Assembly: GCA_037042185.1 (NCBI GenBank)
Contig: JAXQJY010000033.1
Location: forward strand, 558,001-622,000
Reading direction: 5' to 3'
Source of the DNA: Sordariomycetes sp. S80-01Y
Lineage: Eukaryota > Ascomycota > Sordariomycetes
Length of the DNA: 64,000 nucleotides
The notes beneath the pieces were generated by a model. It had not been told where the DNA came from and did not search any database. It was given only the letters and a program-made list of their open reading frames with translations. Each line of letters opens with the position of its first letter. Positions within the stretch are counted from its first letter, which is position 1. A program made the position numbers and the translations under genes. Positions 9,525 to 22,816 of this stretch are shown here, piece after piece.

Positions 9525-11917
9525 TTAGCCGTAAGCCAAGTCAAATCCAGTCTCGTGGCCCTTTTCTGTCGGTTCTGAGTCCTTGATGGGGTGGAGCATG
9601 ACCGAGGGCAGGCAAGGGCGGCCATGCTTCTGTTCCCAGCGTTTGCCGCCGATGTCGGTGTCGATCCAGCCCATCCAGTTGTTGAACAGGCGGTTCGGAG
9701 GCTCGGCACGGTAGTACCAGGTTGATCCTTGGTAACGACGCTCCCGACCCCAGCCCATAGGGCTACCGCGACCACCGCTTTCCCCCTTTTCGCCAGGGTT
9801 GAACCACTTGTTCAAGAAGTTGCCATCCCAGTCGCGGTCCATGAAGATGGGGTGCGGGGCGAAGACGGCCTTGAAGCCGTGGTGAAGGGCGACGGTCTGG
9901 GGAGTCATCTCAGAGGCGACGTGGTTGCCGCGCATGTTCTCGACATGCATGATGTCCAAGAGACGTTTCGAGACGCGAGAGTGTGTGACGATAGTAGTAC
10001 GGCGTGGAACGTCCCAGGAGTGGTGGTCGGCGTCGTAGTAACCCCATACGTGCTTGCCAATAATCCAGTTGCTGTTGATGGGATTGAAGATGGGACCAAG
10101 TGTTATAAAATCCGCATCCTCACCAACACCCCAATTGTAGTCATCGTCATCGGGCGAGGAAGTGGGGGGCTTGGGACCAACAGGGTTGATGAAGGACAAG
10201 TCCAGAGGGCCCCAAACAGTGTCGTTGCCATAGCGCTCCTCTATGTCTCGACGGAAGGTCGAGTCGTAATCACCGTGATAATCTGGAATGTACCATCGCT
10301 CACTACGCTCCCAAAGACCCTTGCGGGGCTGGTTACGTGAGAACTCCGATAAGCTGTCCAAAAGATCATAATGATGCCCTGTGAAACGGAAGTCCATCTC
10401 CCAGTTCCAGATGAAGTCAAACTGCGGGTGGTCGTGACTGAATTTTTGCACTGACAGCCACTGCGCCGTGTGTACGCTCCTCTCTTCCTCATCCTTGAGT
10501 TCTGTGTAGATGTTCCAGACGACCTCGTCATTCCAAAGAACGGTCATGCCGTGGAACTCCGGGGGGATGTTGTCGTGCAGCACGGCCTGGTAGGTTTCGG
10601 GGTCGTCGAAGATGCGCAGATCGCGGTCCTTGACATGGACCAGGAGGAAAACCTCGTACTCGCCACCCGATTTCAAGGAGAGCTCCGCAATCATGGCGCG
10701 AATGACCTGCTTGTCGTTCTCAGTGTAGTTCTTGCCCGTGTACGACCGTAAGAGAACCGCAGTGCGCGTCTCGGGTTGGAAGCCGTCGGTGGCGCGGACT
10801 TCGTTTTGCGTCTCTTCAAATCCAGTGGGGGCACGACCCTTGATCTTGGGCACGCTGATGTCGTCCTTCCTCTCGACGTCCTTCTTCTCCGACTTGCTTG
10901 AAGACGACGAAGAATCATCAGACTTGGCGGTTTCAGGGTAGGCGTTGAGATAGGGGTTCTTGCGGCTCTTGTTCAGGTCATAGCGCTTGGCGTTCTTGTG
11001 AACACAACGACGTTGCAAATCACCCCAGTTGACGTTATCCCAATCAACTGGCTCTGATTCGCCTTGAACCTTCTTCATCTGCTTGGTGAAGCCGTAGGGA
11101 CCAAGGCGAGTCTCACGTTCCCAGCAGATGTTGGCATCCATGCCGAGCTTATCGTAGGTACCCATCTTGGGATCGGGGAAGTCGTGAGGACGTCCCTTGA
11201 AAACCAAGAGATCCTCGATTAGCTCGCCGGTGGCGCCCTTGCAAGGAACGTATGGGGCACGCTCGGATTGCTTCCAGGAGTCGCTGTTGTAGTCTGGATA
11301 AGGGTTGAAGCGGACGGGCTGCTCTTCTGTGAAGCTGACCTCGACGTCGGGGTCTTCTCGCAATCTCTGTTCATTCTCGGCCGTGCGGTTCTCGCGGTAG
11401 TCGATGGTTTGAAGCGTGTTGCCGTAGATCAAATTGGATGAGTCGAGACTGCAGCTGTTAGTCTTGGCCATATCATATCAAGAAAGGAAAATGCTTACTT
11501 TGCAGTCACCTTGTAGGCGTAACGCCACAATTTCCTCAGGTCTTTCTCGTGCTGTGTCTTGCTGATGTCGCCAGGTTCGCGAACCTTCCCATCCGTCTCA
11601 TAGCCCGGCTCCACATCGTCAGGATCTTCCTTATCATCAGGGTCTCTCCAGCCTCTGATATCCTCAATGTCGATGTCCCAAGCATTCTTCGCTTGGTTGG
11701 TATCTTCAAAGTATTCACCGCTCGACGGCTGCTGTCCGCTGGGCGGAGCGGTGAACTGCTCCCCGCCCTTATCGTGGATGTAGGGCACGTAGTGCAGCGA
11801 ATGCGACGGACCGCTGAAGAGGAGATAGTATGTTGTGACGGTCGCAACGGCGATGAGAAGCATCGTCCGCGGCCGTGGCCGCGAAGATAGCATACGACGA
11901 CCGTTTGGGTTCAACAT
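9525..11917 (-). CDS. DUF3405-family type II membrane protein
   Basis: Two exons (11917-11499 and 11454-9525, intron 44 nt) give 782 residues. A short basic cytoplasmic tail is followed by one hydrophobic segment at about residues 19-36 (MLLIAVATVTTYYLLFSG), then a long lumenal part. This is the topology of a Golgi or ER type II protein. The body matches the fungal DUF3405 family as I remember it: TAVLLRSYTGKNYTENDKQ, WNDEVVWNIY, FDFIWNWEMDFRFTGHHYDL, ADFITLGPIFNP and ALHHGFKAVFAPHPIFMDRD. The aromatic, acid-rich WNWEMDFRFTG block and overall plan suggest a glycosyltransferase-like role, but no activity is established for this family to my knowledge. A Ser-rich acidic linker (SSSSSSKSEKKD) splits the domain into two parts. 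Confidence 0.85.
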
Positions 11918-14399
11918 CTTGCCCGTGCCCCGATTCTAGTCAAAGATTGGAGCTGGCAGTGTGGCTTGCGTAGGGAGAAGAGCACACAGGCTTCCAAGGT
12001 AAAGTTTGGAAGCTCGACGCGCGTGATTAAACTATTTCAGGCCTTTTGAAATGATCAAATGCGCATGTTGTGGTCGTGAGCTGCGTGGTATGGGGCGTTC
12101 GCTGTCAACAATATCGTCACGTATCTTGGTGGCAATACGAGTGGCGCAACGCGAAGGTAAACGTTCTTTGCTTCGTATCGGGCGGCCGTGTCGCGTGATT
12201 TGCAGCGATGAGGCACGTATGGACTATCGCTTACTCGCTCGAGTCTGTTCGAAGGTCGAAAGAGTTTGCAGAGGGACGACGGGGTGGCGAACGAGTCGAG
12301 TCGGTGGTCGCTGGAGGTGTCAAATGAGTGGCACGACCTCTATCAAAGAAGTCTGGGAGGTGGTTTGCGTCGAGGCAATTGCCGAGCAGAACCAGAAAGG
12401 AGATCTCAGAACCGATTGCGCGACGCAGAGCGTGACGGTCTGGCGGCCCAAAGTAAAACTAGGATGAAGCAGAAGACGAAAGGTGATGAAGGTGAGGTAA
12501 CCAAGCCAAGAGCCAGATTGTGAGGGAGATAGGAGACCCCTTGCGAATGGTGGTGAGGAAAAAAAGTGGCCAAGCCAATTTAGCCCAAGATTCTCCAGCG
12601 CTGTCAAAGCTGTTCTAGGGGGGGGTGGGGGACGCTTCAGTGGAGCGGGAGTCGATGGTGTAGCGGTGTTAAGGTTGGAAAGGCAAAGGGCGGAGCGTGG
12701 GTGGCGGGAATTCGCCTTTGCAACGGCTCCAGAGGGGCCACTGGCGGTGGACACAGTGGGCTGCTAATTTGACTCGCGCAGGTCGAACAGGGGAGTCAAG
12801 GTCATCACCATTGGGGTTCATGGGATTCCGAGCGGCAGGTCGATCACATCATCCCTTGGCTAAGATAACCTGTGTCTGTGCCTGTTTTGGAGGATAGGGG
12901 TCATCCTGCCCGCGCCACTCACCGCGAATCTCACTTCTCACCGTCACCTCAGCTGATGGTTGTTTTTCCCAGCGCGGGAGGGTAGGACACGGAACAGCGT
13001 TGAGAATGGCAGCCGCCCTAAGAACTAGAGATCGCCCTGGCGAAAGGGGGTTCTTGAGGACAATCCCAGAAAAGGGGCAGAGGCCGGTTGATGATCACTG
13101 GAGCACGGCAATTTCACCGTCCCGTAGCCGCCTGTGATTCGACGCCTGCCACCACGCCGCGACATTTCCTCAGAGCCTCTCAAAAGCCCGCAGCTCAAAG
13201 CAGGTTTGGCGCCCTTGGCCGCTGCGGTCCACGTGAGAGCACCAGCAAAGGCCAGAGGGTGCTGACGATGCGCAATGAGGTCAAAGTGCGGCAGTTGGAT
13301 GCCTACTGTTTCACCCGTCCGAAGAGGACACTTCTTCAACCAGAAATGGACTGCAACGCAAGAGGCCCACACTGGTCTCACCATTGCCGCCTCAGATTAG
13401 GATTGGTAAAGGGATCGTCCTTCGAATGGTGTCGCATGTGCCTTCCTCCACAGTCATGCACAGAGTTGGTGCCCATGAAGCCGTCGCGTCCGTCGGAGGG
13501 AGAGTATCGTTCTGAGGAGCTGAGTAGGTCAAGAGTCAACATCTTTGAAGTGGCAGACCGCAGCGTCGACGAGTATACTGTGTGGTTCCTGGCTGTTGTT
13601 CTCCATCCTCTGGTTTTCTGGCCCCAACGCCGTCACGCTGCACGAAATGCTTATCTGCGTGCTACTGCAGGACCGCATTGTCAGTCGCAGAATCGCCCGT
13701 TTCAGGTCGAGGACCACTGCGGAAGATGATATTGTCAGAGCAGGTTTTCGTCATTCATGATGATGCAGAGTTCACATTTAATTTTCAGTGGTTGCCGTGG
13801 TTCTGAGTTAACTGCGCAGATGCTTGGTGAGTTGGTATCTCTGCTCGAGACAGCCGCTTGCTCGCCGGTGTAACGAAGTGATCGTCGGACAGTGCGGTGA
13901 CGATCGCGGAGCGGCTCTTCCGTTTGAGTCGCAAACTGTCCATCTTTCACCAACACAGAAGGTCACTTTCCGTTCTTCAAACATCTGCGGACATGCCGCG
14001 CGGGCAGAGGCAAAGACCATAGGGAATAAGGTGAGCGAGTGATCAGACGTATAGATGTAGATTATCGGAGGGCCACTCCAAAAGTACCCCCCCTATTATA
14101 CCGCCAACATAATCTAAGTCGACTAAAAACGCCAGGTAAGCCACGGATGAGCAGTTCCGCTCATCCAGCTTCGTACTTTTTTCGCCAAACACCTGCTCAT
14201 AAATACAATGCGTAAGTATCCTAGTGAAACCACTTTCCTCCGAATAAAAAAACGATGCTTGACGGTTGAGATGATCGCCAGGGGGGTATAAACTCCGAGA
14301 AAAAGCCAACGAATGATGCGTAACTCCGCGTAAACAATAGATAGCGAGGAATATCATGAGGCAAGCTTTGCTCGCGCGTATACGAATAATGTGAGACAA
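11918..14399. other. Intergenic region of 2.5 kb, no supported gene
   Basis: It lies upstream of the DUF3405 gene and downstream of the LIM gene. The longest open frames (213 codons plus at 13088-13729; 144 codons minus at 12754-12320) have no domain, no splice-supported extension and arginine/serine-rich composition typical of chance frames. A G-run lies at 12618-12630. Confidence 0.5.
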
Positions 14400-16637
14400 T
14401 CACATCATGCCCAGCCTTGTGCTGCGCTTGTTCATCTGGGGTCGTGGTGGTCCGAGGCCTCCTGCTTTGAGAGGCATACCGGGACCTGAAGGTAGTCCTG
14501 GACCAGGGCGTCTAGCACCTGGGGGTCCGCGAGGCATACCAGCACCGGGAGGACCATTGGGTCGTGGTCTAGGACCTCCTCCGTTTGGCCCTGGCCGGCC
14601 AGGGAGGCCCATTCCGGGTGGTGGGCGAGGTGGCATAGGACCACGTCCACCTGCCGGTGGTGGTCCTCTAGAATTGGGAGGTGGTCCGCGGTTGTAGGCG
14701 TATGGATCTTGCTGCGGTGGAGGGTAGCTTCCAGATCCATTCCAGGCTGGCTGAGAGTTCACTCGTGCCCAGGCATCCTGTTCGCAGTATGAGCGGCCGT
14801 CGACCTCAAAGTAGCCGTCCGACAACAGCCTCCCGCAGTCCAGGCAGCAGAAGCACTTGATGTGGTATTTAACGCTCGCCTCGTCAGCCACGTACTGCCC
14901 TTCAATCCCACGTCCACAGCCACCGCAGAGGCTTCCATTAAGCTTGTGGTAGTGCTGCTCGCAGTAAGGTCTGTCGTTGAGAACATAGAATTCCGCAGAC
15001 GTGAAAGGCTCAGCGCATGTAGCGCACACAAAGCAGGGCTTGTGGTACTTGCCCGTCAACCGACCGTCGGCGGACGAAATAGACTTTCCCTTGATGGGCG
15101 TCCCGCAAGCTTTGCAGTCTCCGCGATTGGGCAAGTCCCCAGTTCCCTTGCGGCTGAGCGGTGCGGGAGCTGCGGTTGGCGAAGTCCCCATTCGGCTGGA
15201 CATCGAGTCCTGGCGTGTAGGGAAAGGTCTGTTATTCTTGGAGGAGAGACTGTCGTATCTCTGGGGCAAAACATTGTGTTCATGTGGTGCCGCAGGACGA
15301 TCGAACGAGCTTGCCATGTTTCGTGGGGACATGCCCGTCGGAGACTCGACAAGGGGAGACGGCGTTCGCGGCGCGAACTTAGGATCACTCCTCAGCTCGG
15401 CCGGTTTCAAGTTTTCCATGCCAGTTTGCACCTCCCCCATCAAATCATCCATCTGTGAGCCGTCTGAAGCTTGCCGCCTCGTGTTCGAGCGCGCTGGGCT
15501 GGTCTGTGAGCTGGTGTAGCTGGGGCCGCTAAAGGCAGAGGTGCCGGAAGAGGCTGAGTCCGATGGCGTGTGATATGGATTGCTGACGCCGAATTCACGG
15601 GACAGGTCCACGGAGCCGCCGTTATGCCTCGCAGGTGGAATGAGGCTCTTCCTGGGTGGTGGTCGCCTTGAGGTGTCCGGCGCCATCGATGGCCTCCTCA
15701 CACCAGCAAGTCCTGATTGCCTTGTCCGCTCTTCCCTTGTGCCTGGCGCGGACGGTGTCCTCGCCGGAGGTTCTTGCACGAACGATGGCTTCGGAAACGT
15801 TTCAGATCGGTTGAGTCCTGTTAAATGCGCCGGCGTCAAATGTTCCTCCTGTTGTCTTGCTGGTGGCCCAAATCCTTCGTAACCAGTCTTTCTAGGCGCT
15901 CGCGACGATCCGTATCCGTCACTGTGGCCCGACATATTCGAATGCGCAGTGCTCGGACGATCATCGGGATACATTGCGCTTGGCGTCAAGGAATCCTTTC
16001 GTGGTGGTGAAGCTTCCGCCGCTGATGGTCTTCTGTGATCGAAAGGTCCAGGCGAGATGGCCTCTGCTCTGTTCATGAACCCTACACCTGGGCTCGGCAA
16101 AGGGTCTGTTGTGTAGTCTGCTGGGCCACCGAGACCGCCATATCCATTCGGACGCTTTGATGACAGAGGTGTCGGGACAGACTCCTCCACCGGCGTGCTT
16201 CCAGCCGCAAAGTAGTCATTGCGAGGCGGGGGAAGTCCACCGTATGGTGTTCTCGGCGAATTGCTGTTTTGGCTATGCGGCGTCAATGGATCTTGTCGCA
16301 TATAAGGCTGGTCTGTGAGGCGCATTAGCAAGGTTTGGCGGCGTACTTGTGGCACAACGTACTAGCCATGCCAGTGTTTACTGGTAGTGGTTTGCGGCCA
16401 AACTTGGAGGGCGGCGCCAAAGCTGGCTGTTCGTAGCGTCCCTCCTCTTCCTCCTCAATCGGTGGTGATACTGTGATTTAGTTAGTGATGCAGTTCTCGG
16501 GGAGACGAATCGTTCATCGTACAGGATGCTCCAGCTCCCCCACAGATGTGCTCCCCCATCATGGAGATCTCCACTTGCTCGCTGCATTGCGAGCATTTGA
16601 TAGTCGGCAGGAAAGCCGACTCACGCGGCATCGCCAT
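14400..16637 (-). CDS. LIM-domain protein, paxillin-like (Pxl1 type)
   Basis: Three exons (16637-16523, 16470-16363, 16312-14400) give 711 residues. The start MAMPRESAFLPTIKCSQC is characteristic of the filamentous-fungal family and is followed by a small Cys/His knuckle (CSQC...GEHIC). A long disordered Ser/Pro-rich region follows. Two adjacent LIM zinc domains lie at about residues 490-600: LIM1 from CKACGTPIKGK to YCEQHYH, LIM2 from CGGCGRGIEGQY to YCEQD. The C-terminus is a Pro/Gly-rich tail. Yeast Pxl1, with tandem LIM domains, acts in polarised growth and cytokinesis; the same role is inferred here. The first intron donor is chosen as GTACGA at 16522, which keeps the frame. A nearby GTGGGG would remove a few residues. 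The other intron uses GTACGT. Confidence 0.85.
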
Positions 16638-19600
16638 GGTGTTTCCTCTCCAGTTCAACAGGCTGCCGCTGCTCCTCAGGCATCCAGGCTGCGTCGTACG
16701 ATCTTGAAGTGACCCACCACGCGAGGCGGGTAGCTGCTTGTCAAAAGCCTAGATGCTGCAGGTAACCGTCCACGTTGTCAATGTCTGCTTCTCTGCGCTG
16801 TAAGATGTAAAGTCGTCGGCTCGTCCTTTGTCGCGTCCTCGTGACAGGTGGGATAGGTGACGTTGTCAACACACGTCAGGCGCGTAAATGAAGTATCCCG
16901 AAACAAGGCGCTTCGAAGCCAGGCCAGGTGTTGTCGTGTTCTCGAATCTGGCCGAGGGTGATGTCGTAATGACCGAATACAAGGTGGATGGGCTCCCAGA
17001 AAGACGAGTGAGCTGGTAGAGGAGTTCCAAAGCAAACCAAGATGCTGCAGAATGCGTTGCAGACAGGAAGAGGTCGAGTTGATGTTGCACATGGTGTCTC
17101 GAAGCTGGTGGATGGAGGGAGACGGTGGATCAGGTTGCTAAGGGGAGACCCCTGCTCATCCCCCTGGCTGATGCACAGGCTCTCCCTGAGACTAGACAGG
17201 GGATCCCTGGCGCTCCTGGAAGTGGATGGTCTTCCATTTGCTGCCAACTGCGAGTGCTGCGTTCTCTACGGTGAGTTCTCGGCGATGCGGGTGTTGAATG
17301 CGACTTTGCAAGCGTTCTGCCTGAAGTCTGCGCCGCTGCTATGGTTCTGCCAAAAGCGGTAGTCACTGGAGTCGCCACGATGGGATCAAGGCCAAAAGGA
17401 GCTTTAGAAGGGCCTGTGGATGTTACGTTGGTGTCCCCGTGGAGTTTTCTGGAGTCGGCGTCGGACGAGGCTCTCTCGACCGCACGGAGGACGATTGGGG
17501 GTCCACGCGCCCAGTTGATGCGCTCGACACATTAAGGTATAGAGGGAAGAACGACTCAACATGGCTCCCTCGTCTACCATTTGCCAACCCTCTGTTTGGT
17601 CTCGTCTTTTCTCAGAACTTCATCTGCCAGACTCTTGTCCGTGTCTGGCCTCATCACTGGCACCAGCAACCATCCCATCGTCGGCGAACCGCTTGGCCCT
17701 CTCATCTCGTGATGGGCCGGCGAGCAAATGACATGGCGCGGGTGCTGTTATCTTGCGAGGCATTTCGGGGGCGCCTCTCACAGGCAGCGAATCAGCGACA
17801 GCGGCTGCGCTCGGGTACCTTGCAGAAGCCTCGCCTGGACTGGCAGGGCGGGGTCCCTGAGAGGCCCAACCCGTTCTAGCCTTCTCTGGCCTCAGGCTAC
17901 CGATCAATAATATTAGCTCGTCCAGCTTTCGTCTCTCTTGGGAACACCATCTCGCCGACAAGCGCCCTCTGCGTCGTGATGGAGGGCACGTCATCTTCGC
18001 TCTCAACAGCCGCTTGTGCATCCTCACTGCCGGCCTGTCCGTGTCCGTGTCCGTGTCCATCTATTCCTCCAGGCTCTCATTCTCCAGTGTGCAGGCAGTT
18101 GTCCACTGCCACTCCAGATCATCAGGGCACAACTCACGGACCATGCGGACATTGCGATCCTCGGCTCGACCTCACAAACTATCTGCACGACAACTCCCTC
18201 GCTAATGATTCGTCACAATAATCAAAGTCCCCCAAATGGCCCCCTTCCCTCCCCTTTTCGGTCAATCACGGCCTTCGGGTCCCTGAGCTCACCCTTGTTG
18301 AGCACCACCTGGCCAGACCCGCATCCCTCCAGGAACTAGCTCCACCGTCGCCATCCCTGGTCTTCAGCAGCGACGCTGTTCCGCTTGAGGAGCCAGCTCC
18401 GCCTGTCGTTGATCTTCATCTCTTGGCGCGGGAGCGCAGGTTGCCCCAATCGGCTTGACTCTCATCTACAGATACTTGCCTTGATAGGGGTTCCGACATT
18501 CCGATAGCTCGAGGCGATCATCTGGAGAACACCTTAGATGGCGACGATAGAGAGCCGGATGCGCGTGACTTCTACTGCAACCACCGTGCTGGCGAGTCAG
18601 AAGCAAGCCCTCTGGCGCAGTCAGTGCCAGATTCTCCGATGTCTACGGCGGCTCTCAGGCTTCCAGACCGTTGATGCTATTTAAAACGCAATAAGCCATC
18701 CAAGAGGCGTCGATAGCCACCCTGGGCCATTGACACTAACAGCTCGCGCTTGGCCGAATCCCACGACGCGATAGGGTTTCAATTTTGACCGTGTCGTTTG
18801 CCCGCGTCGACTTCGAATCGAGGTTCCTGAATAACAGTCCAAGGAATCTGAAGCGTCGTTGCTGGTCGACGGCTGTGGTTCAGCTTTCTTGCGGCACACA
18901 ACAATGCCGACCTGGGCGTCCTGTCTTTCCAGACTCAACGGCCCGTGTGGAGAGCATACCTGCCTTCAATGTCTTCTGGTCTTTGCTGACTGCCGAGTAA
19001 TGTAAACAGTCTTGCATACACAGCCTTTCCTGGCATCCTGTCTACGAGGAAACCTTGCTCGACACTCGTCCCTCTTTCGAAATCCCCATCTTCGCCAATC
19101 TCGGGTTCTCCAGGGAGACTACGATCCTCTCCACGCCAAGAGCATCGATATGTACGTAATATGAGCTTGATTGCTCTCGCCGCTTAAGCGTGTTTTGGAA
19201 TCTCCCCCAATGACGATCTTCCTGGTGCTAGCATTGTGGAGGTTTAGCGCTCCGCAGTCCAGCCGATCTGATTTGACTCGTCGTGACCAAAGGCGAATTG
19301 AATTGACAGTTGGTGCACGAAAAGGTTCCTCGAGCTGCGCTGATAGGTGGCGGCGCATACTGGCTCGGCCTGGCAGGCATCAATGTTACTGTAGGTGCCC
19401 TTTCATTCTTGATAAGTTCTTACAGAGGTACAGTACCTGTCACGGTATCGAGGTATTTCCATGTGTCTTTGATACGTGGGGACGCATGTACAATACACGA
19501 CCAGGAGTCTGAGGCTACCCTGCACATTTTGAGAAGACTGCAGGCCCGTGATAATAGCAGTTCCATTCGCGATAAGAGGTTTCTACCCGGATAATGCCAG

Positions 19601-21145
19601 CATCATTGGAAGTTTTTGTAAAGGTTTTTTTCTTTTTCTTTTGTGTTCTGAAAGATAAGACTCGAGTTTTGGATCACACGTAACGACTCTTCCAGTTTTG
19701 TTATCCGCGCGGTGACCTCCAGCGTTGAGATGTTCAATGCTCCTAAAGTTTGTTCGATAATGACGCAACTGGATTCTAAAAGTGCGTAAAGTCATGAGAA
19801 GCTTGCGAGATGTGTAATATCACCTCATATCTCGAGAATCACATTGGTATGTCTCCCGTCATTCACAAGTCCAACGATGCCTCGGACCAGATGGGAAGCT
19901 CGGCCGACTCGAAGTCGGTGAGCGGCCCAAGTGGAGGTCCCTCCGACTGGCAGCCCCGACGACCGGGAGACGAACGTCAAGCGCGCCAAGCTGCGAACCC
20001 GACAGGTTCGACTGGGCAATCTGACGAACCGCGTTGCCGCTCACAAAAGGCCGCACTCTAGCACCATGCGAGCATTTGCTGTTTTCGCCGGTGGCCAATG
20101 ACGCCCAGAGATCGCATGCACTGTCCTGCGTCGGAAATGGGGGACGACCAAGGGGACTGGCAGGCAGGCCTCGCTCTTCTGGTGTGCTGGCGGACGGAAC
20201 GAGACCTCTTTGCTCATGCCAGTGGAATTCTACGGTGCGACCAAGAGCTCGAGAGCTTCGATGTACGCTCCGTAACCGACGGGACGCGGACTCGAGGTTG
20301 TCGAGCTCAATGCCCGCGAACGGCCCCGAGCATGTCGCCCGCCTCTCCGCAATCCCCTCGTTAGAGCCAGGTAGGTCCTTCTCGCTTCCGCGACATCCGG
20401 CAAAAGCCCAGCTGGCCGCGTCTGTCTCATCCAGGTGCCCCAACCACAACCGCCAGAAAATTATCGTGACTCCACTCGCACTGCAGTCGCGTGAGTTCCT
20501 CTTGACCGTTGGCGGCGCGCATGGGGAGGCTAGGCATGGTTAGCTGTGTGCTGTCCTGGACGAGACAACATGATTAGCCGCGGTCGCAGGTTCCGGCCCT
20601 CACCGCTTCGACTTGTGCGATGTTTTCGCTGTGCTCGTAATGACCAAAACGCAGCTTAGCTCGGGCTTAGCTTGCAGCTGTCGAGGGTTGCGTCCATTTC
20701 CAGGGTCCAGGAAGATGGAGGTTAGGGTATATCTACGCGCTCTGCCCCTCCCCCTCCTTTCGTCTCCTTTCCTTTTCCTCAACCACTCTTCGAAACACAA
20801 GTCAAGTATACTCCAGCTTTACGAAGCCCTCAATTGCTGTCAATTTGCACATCCCAACCCAGAACAGACATCTGTTTTGACCACCACTACCCCGCCACCC
20901 CGCCATCACTTCGAGGACCGTTTAACGACAAGACTCAAGTGAGAGATCGAGGCTCCTGATCCTCGGTCAAACCAGTCGCCAAGACGTTTTCCAATCTTCT
21001 CAACTCGGTGCATCACCCGTTCGCCGGAGCCCGTTGCTCAGCCGCCCCTGGGGGAGCAGCGGACTCGACCGATACTCAGTAAAGGTCGTCTACACCAAGC
21101 CTACAACTACAGCACTTCCGCTACTACGTGAAGACTATCCTCAAG
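16638..21145. other. 4.5-kb gene-free stretch upstream of INO1
   Basis: No open frame here carries a recognisable domain, and none joins neighbours through plausible splice sites. The left part is upstream of the LIM gene (divergent) and the right part is the INO1 promoter. The last 400 bp (about 20740-21145) are rich in C/T and in CCACC/AACCAC steps, typical of leaders of strongly expressed fungal genes. A hexanucleotide repeat lies at 18036-18059. Very long upstream regions can hold non-coding RNAs or recently decayed genes. I see neither directly. Confidence 0.5.
18036..18059 (+). repeat. Hexanucleotide microsatellite (TGTCCG)n
   Basis: Four tandem copies of TGTCC[G/A] in a non-coding stretch. 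Confidence 0.85.
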
Positions 21146-22816
21146 ATGGCCCCTCACGCGGAAGAGCACACGGGCTCCACGAACGGGGTGGGATACACCA
21201 ACGGTGCTTCTCGCCAGCAGACTGCCGCTCACGATGTCTTCACCGTCAACTCGCCCAACGTCACCTACACCGATGCCGACATCACGTCCAAGTACACCTA
21301 CCGCACCACCAAGGTCGAGGCGGGCGCCGATGGCAAGTTTACCGCCACGCCCACCGAAACAAAGTATGACTTCAAGACGGAGCGCAAGGTTCCCAAGACG
21401 GGCATGATGCTGGTCGGCTGGGGTGGTAACAATGGTACCACCGTCACCGCCGGTATCCTCGCCAACAAGAAGAACCTCGTCTGGGACACCAAGGAGGGCA
21501 CCCAGGAGGCCAACTACTACGGCTCCGTTGTCATGGGCTCTACTGTCAAGCTCGGCACCGACGCCAAGACCAACAAGGACGTCAACATCCCCTTCAACCA
21601 GGTCCTGCCCATGGTGCACCCCAACGATCTCGTCATTGGCGGTTGGGACATCAGCAAGATGAACTTGGCCGAGGCCATGGACCGCGCGCAGGTTCTCGAG
21701 CCCACTCTCAAGGCCCAGGTCAAGAAGGAGATGTCTGCCATGGTTCCGCTCCCCTCTGTCTACTACCCGGACTTCATTGCTGCCAACCAGGAGGACCGTG
21801 CCGACAATGTTCTCGAGGGCTCCAAGGCCTCGATGGCCCACGTTGAGCAACTCCGCAAGGATATCCGCGATTTCAAGCAGAACAACGGCCTCGACAAGGT
21901 CATTGTCATGTGGACCGCCAACACGGAGCGCTACGCCAGCATCGTCCCTGGTGTCAACGACACCGCCGACAACCTCTTGAAGGCCATCGAGCAGGGCCAT
22001 GAGGAGGTCTCTCCCTCGACTATCTTCGCCGTGGCATGTATTCTCGAGAAGGCACCCTTCATCAACGGTTCTCCCCAGAACACCTTCGTCCCTGGCGCCA
22101 TTGAGCTCGCCGAGAAGCACAACGCCTACATTGGCGGCGATGACTTCAAGTCTGGCCAGACCAAGATGAAGTCTGCGCTTGTCGACTTCCTCATCAGCGC
22201 CGGTATCAAGTTGACCTCGATTGCGAGCTACAACCACCTTGGCAACAACGACGGCAAGAACCTGAGCTCCCAGAAGCAGTTCCGCTCCAAGGAGATCTCC
22301 AAGTCCAATGTGGTTGACGACATGGTTGAAGCCAACCATGTCCTGTACAAGGAGGGCGAGCATCCCGACCACTGCGTCGTCATCAAGTACATGCCCGCTG
22401 TTGCCGACAACAAGCGTGCCCTCGACGAGTACTATGCCGAGATTTTCCTCGGAGGCCACCAGACCATCTCGTAAGTCCCTTTGCTCAAATCAGACAAGAC
22501 AGCTTTCAGACTGACATTTACAAGGCTGTTCAACATCTGCGAGGACTCCCTCCTCGCCTCCCCCTTGATCATCGATCTCGTCATCATCGCTGAGATGATG
22601 ACCCGCATCCAGTGGAAGGCTGACGGCGCCGACTACAAGAACTTCCACAGCGTGCTCAGCGTGCTCAGCTACATGCTCAAGGCGCCCATGACGCCTCCCG
22701 GCACGCCTGTCGTCAATGCTCTGGCCAAGCAGCGCGCTGCTCTGACCAACATCTTCCGCGCCTGCGTTGGTCTTGAGCCTGAGTCTGACATGACGCTTGA
22801 GCACAAGCTGCTCTAA
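21146..22816 (+). CDS. INO1: Inositol-3-phosphate synthase
   Basis: Converts glucose-6-phosphate to inositol-3-phosphate with NAD+, the committed step of inositol synthesis, in the cytosol. Two exons (21146-22470, 22525-22816; intron 54 nt, GT-AG) give 538 residues (yeast Ino1 is 533). Landmarks are the nucleotide-binding loop [71 protein letters not shown] and [17 protein letters not shown]. The late intron splits the sequence just before [13 protein letters not shown]. Codons are strongly biased to C- and G-ending forms compared with the 28-41 kb genes, which suggests high expression. I did not find a convincing yeast-type inositol-responsive element upstream. This does not exclude other control. 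Confidence 0.97.

Noticed and set aside
13088-13729. 213-codon plus-strand frame
   Set aside because: No domain, mixed Arg/Ser/Cys composition, no codon bias and no splice partner. Likely a chance frame in GC-rich DNA.
17620-18060. 146-codon minus-strand frame beginning in a Thr-Asp repeat
   Set aside because: The start lies in the hexanucleotide repeat and the rest is Arg/Ala/Pro-rich without motif.
20600-21145. Search for a yeast-type inositol-responsive element before INO1
   Set aside because: No convincing CATGTGAAAT-like site was found. Absence by eye is not proof of absence.
21107-22459. 450-codon open frame antisense to INO1
   Set aside because: It mirrors the strong codon bias of INO1 (rare complementary stops), is Val/Leu/Gly/Asp-rich with no domain, and the sense frame is an unmistakable family.
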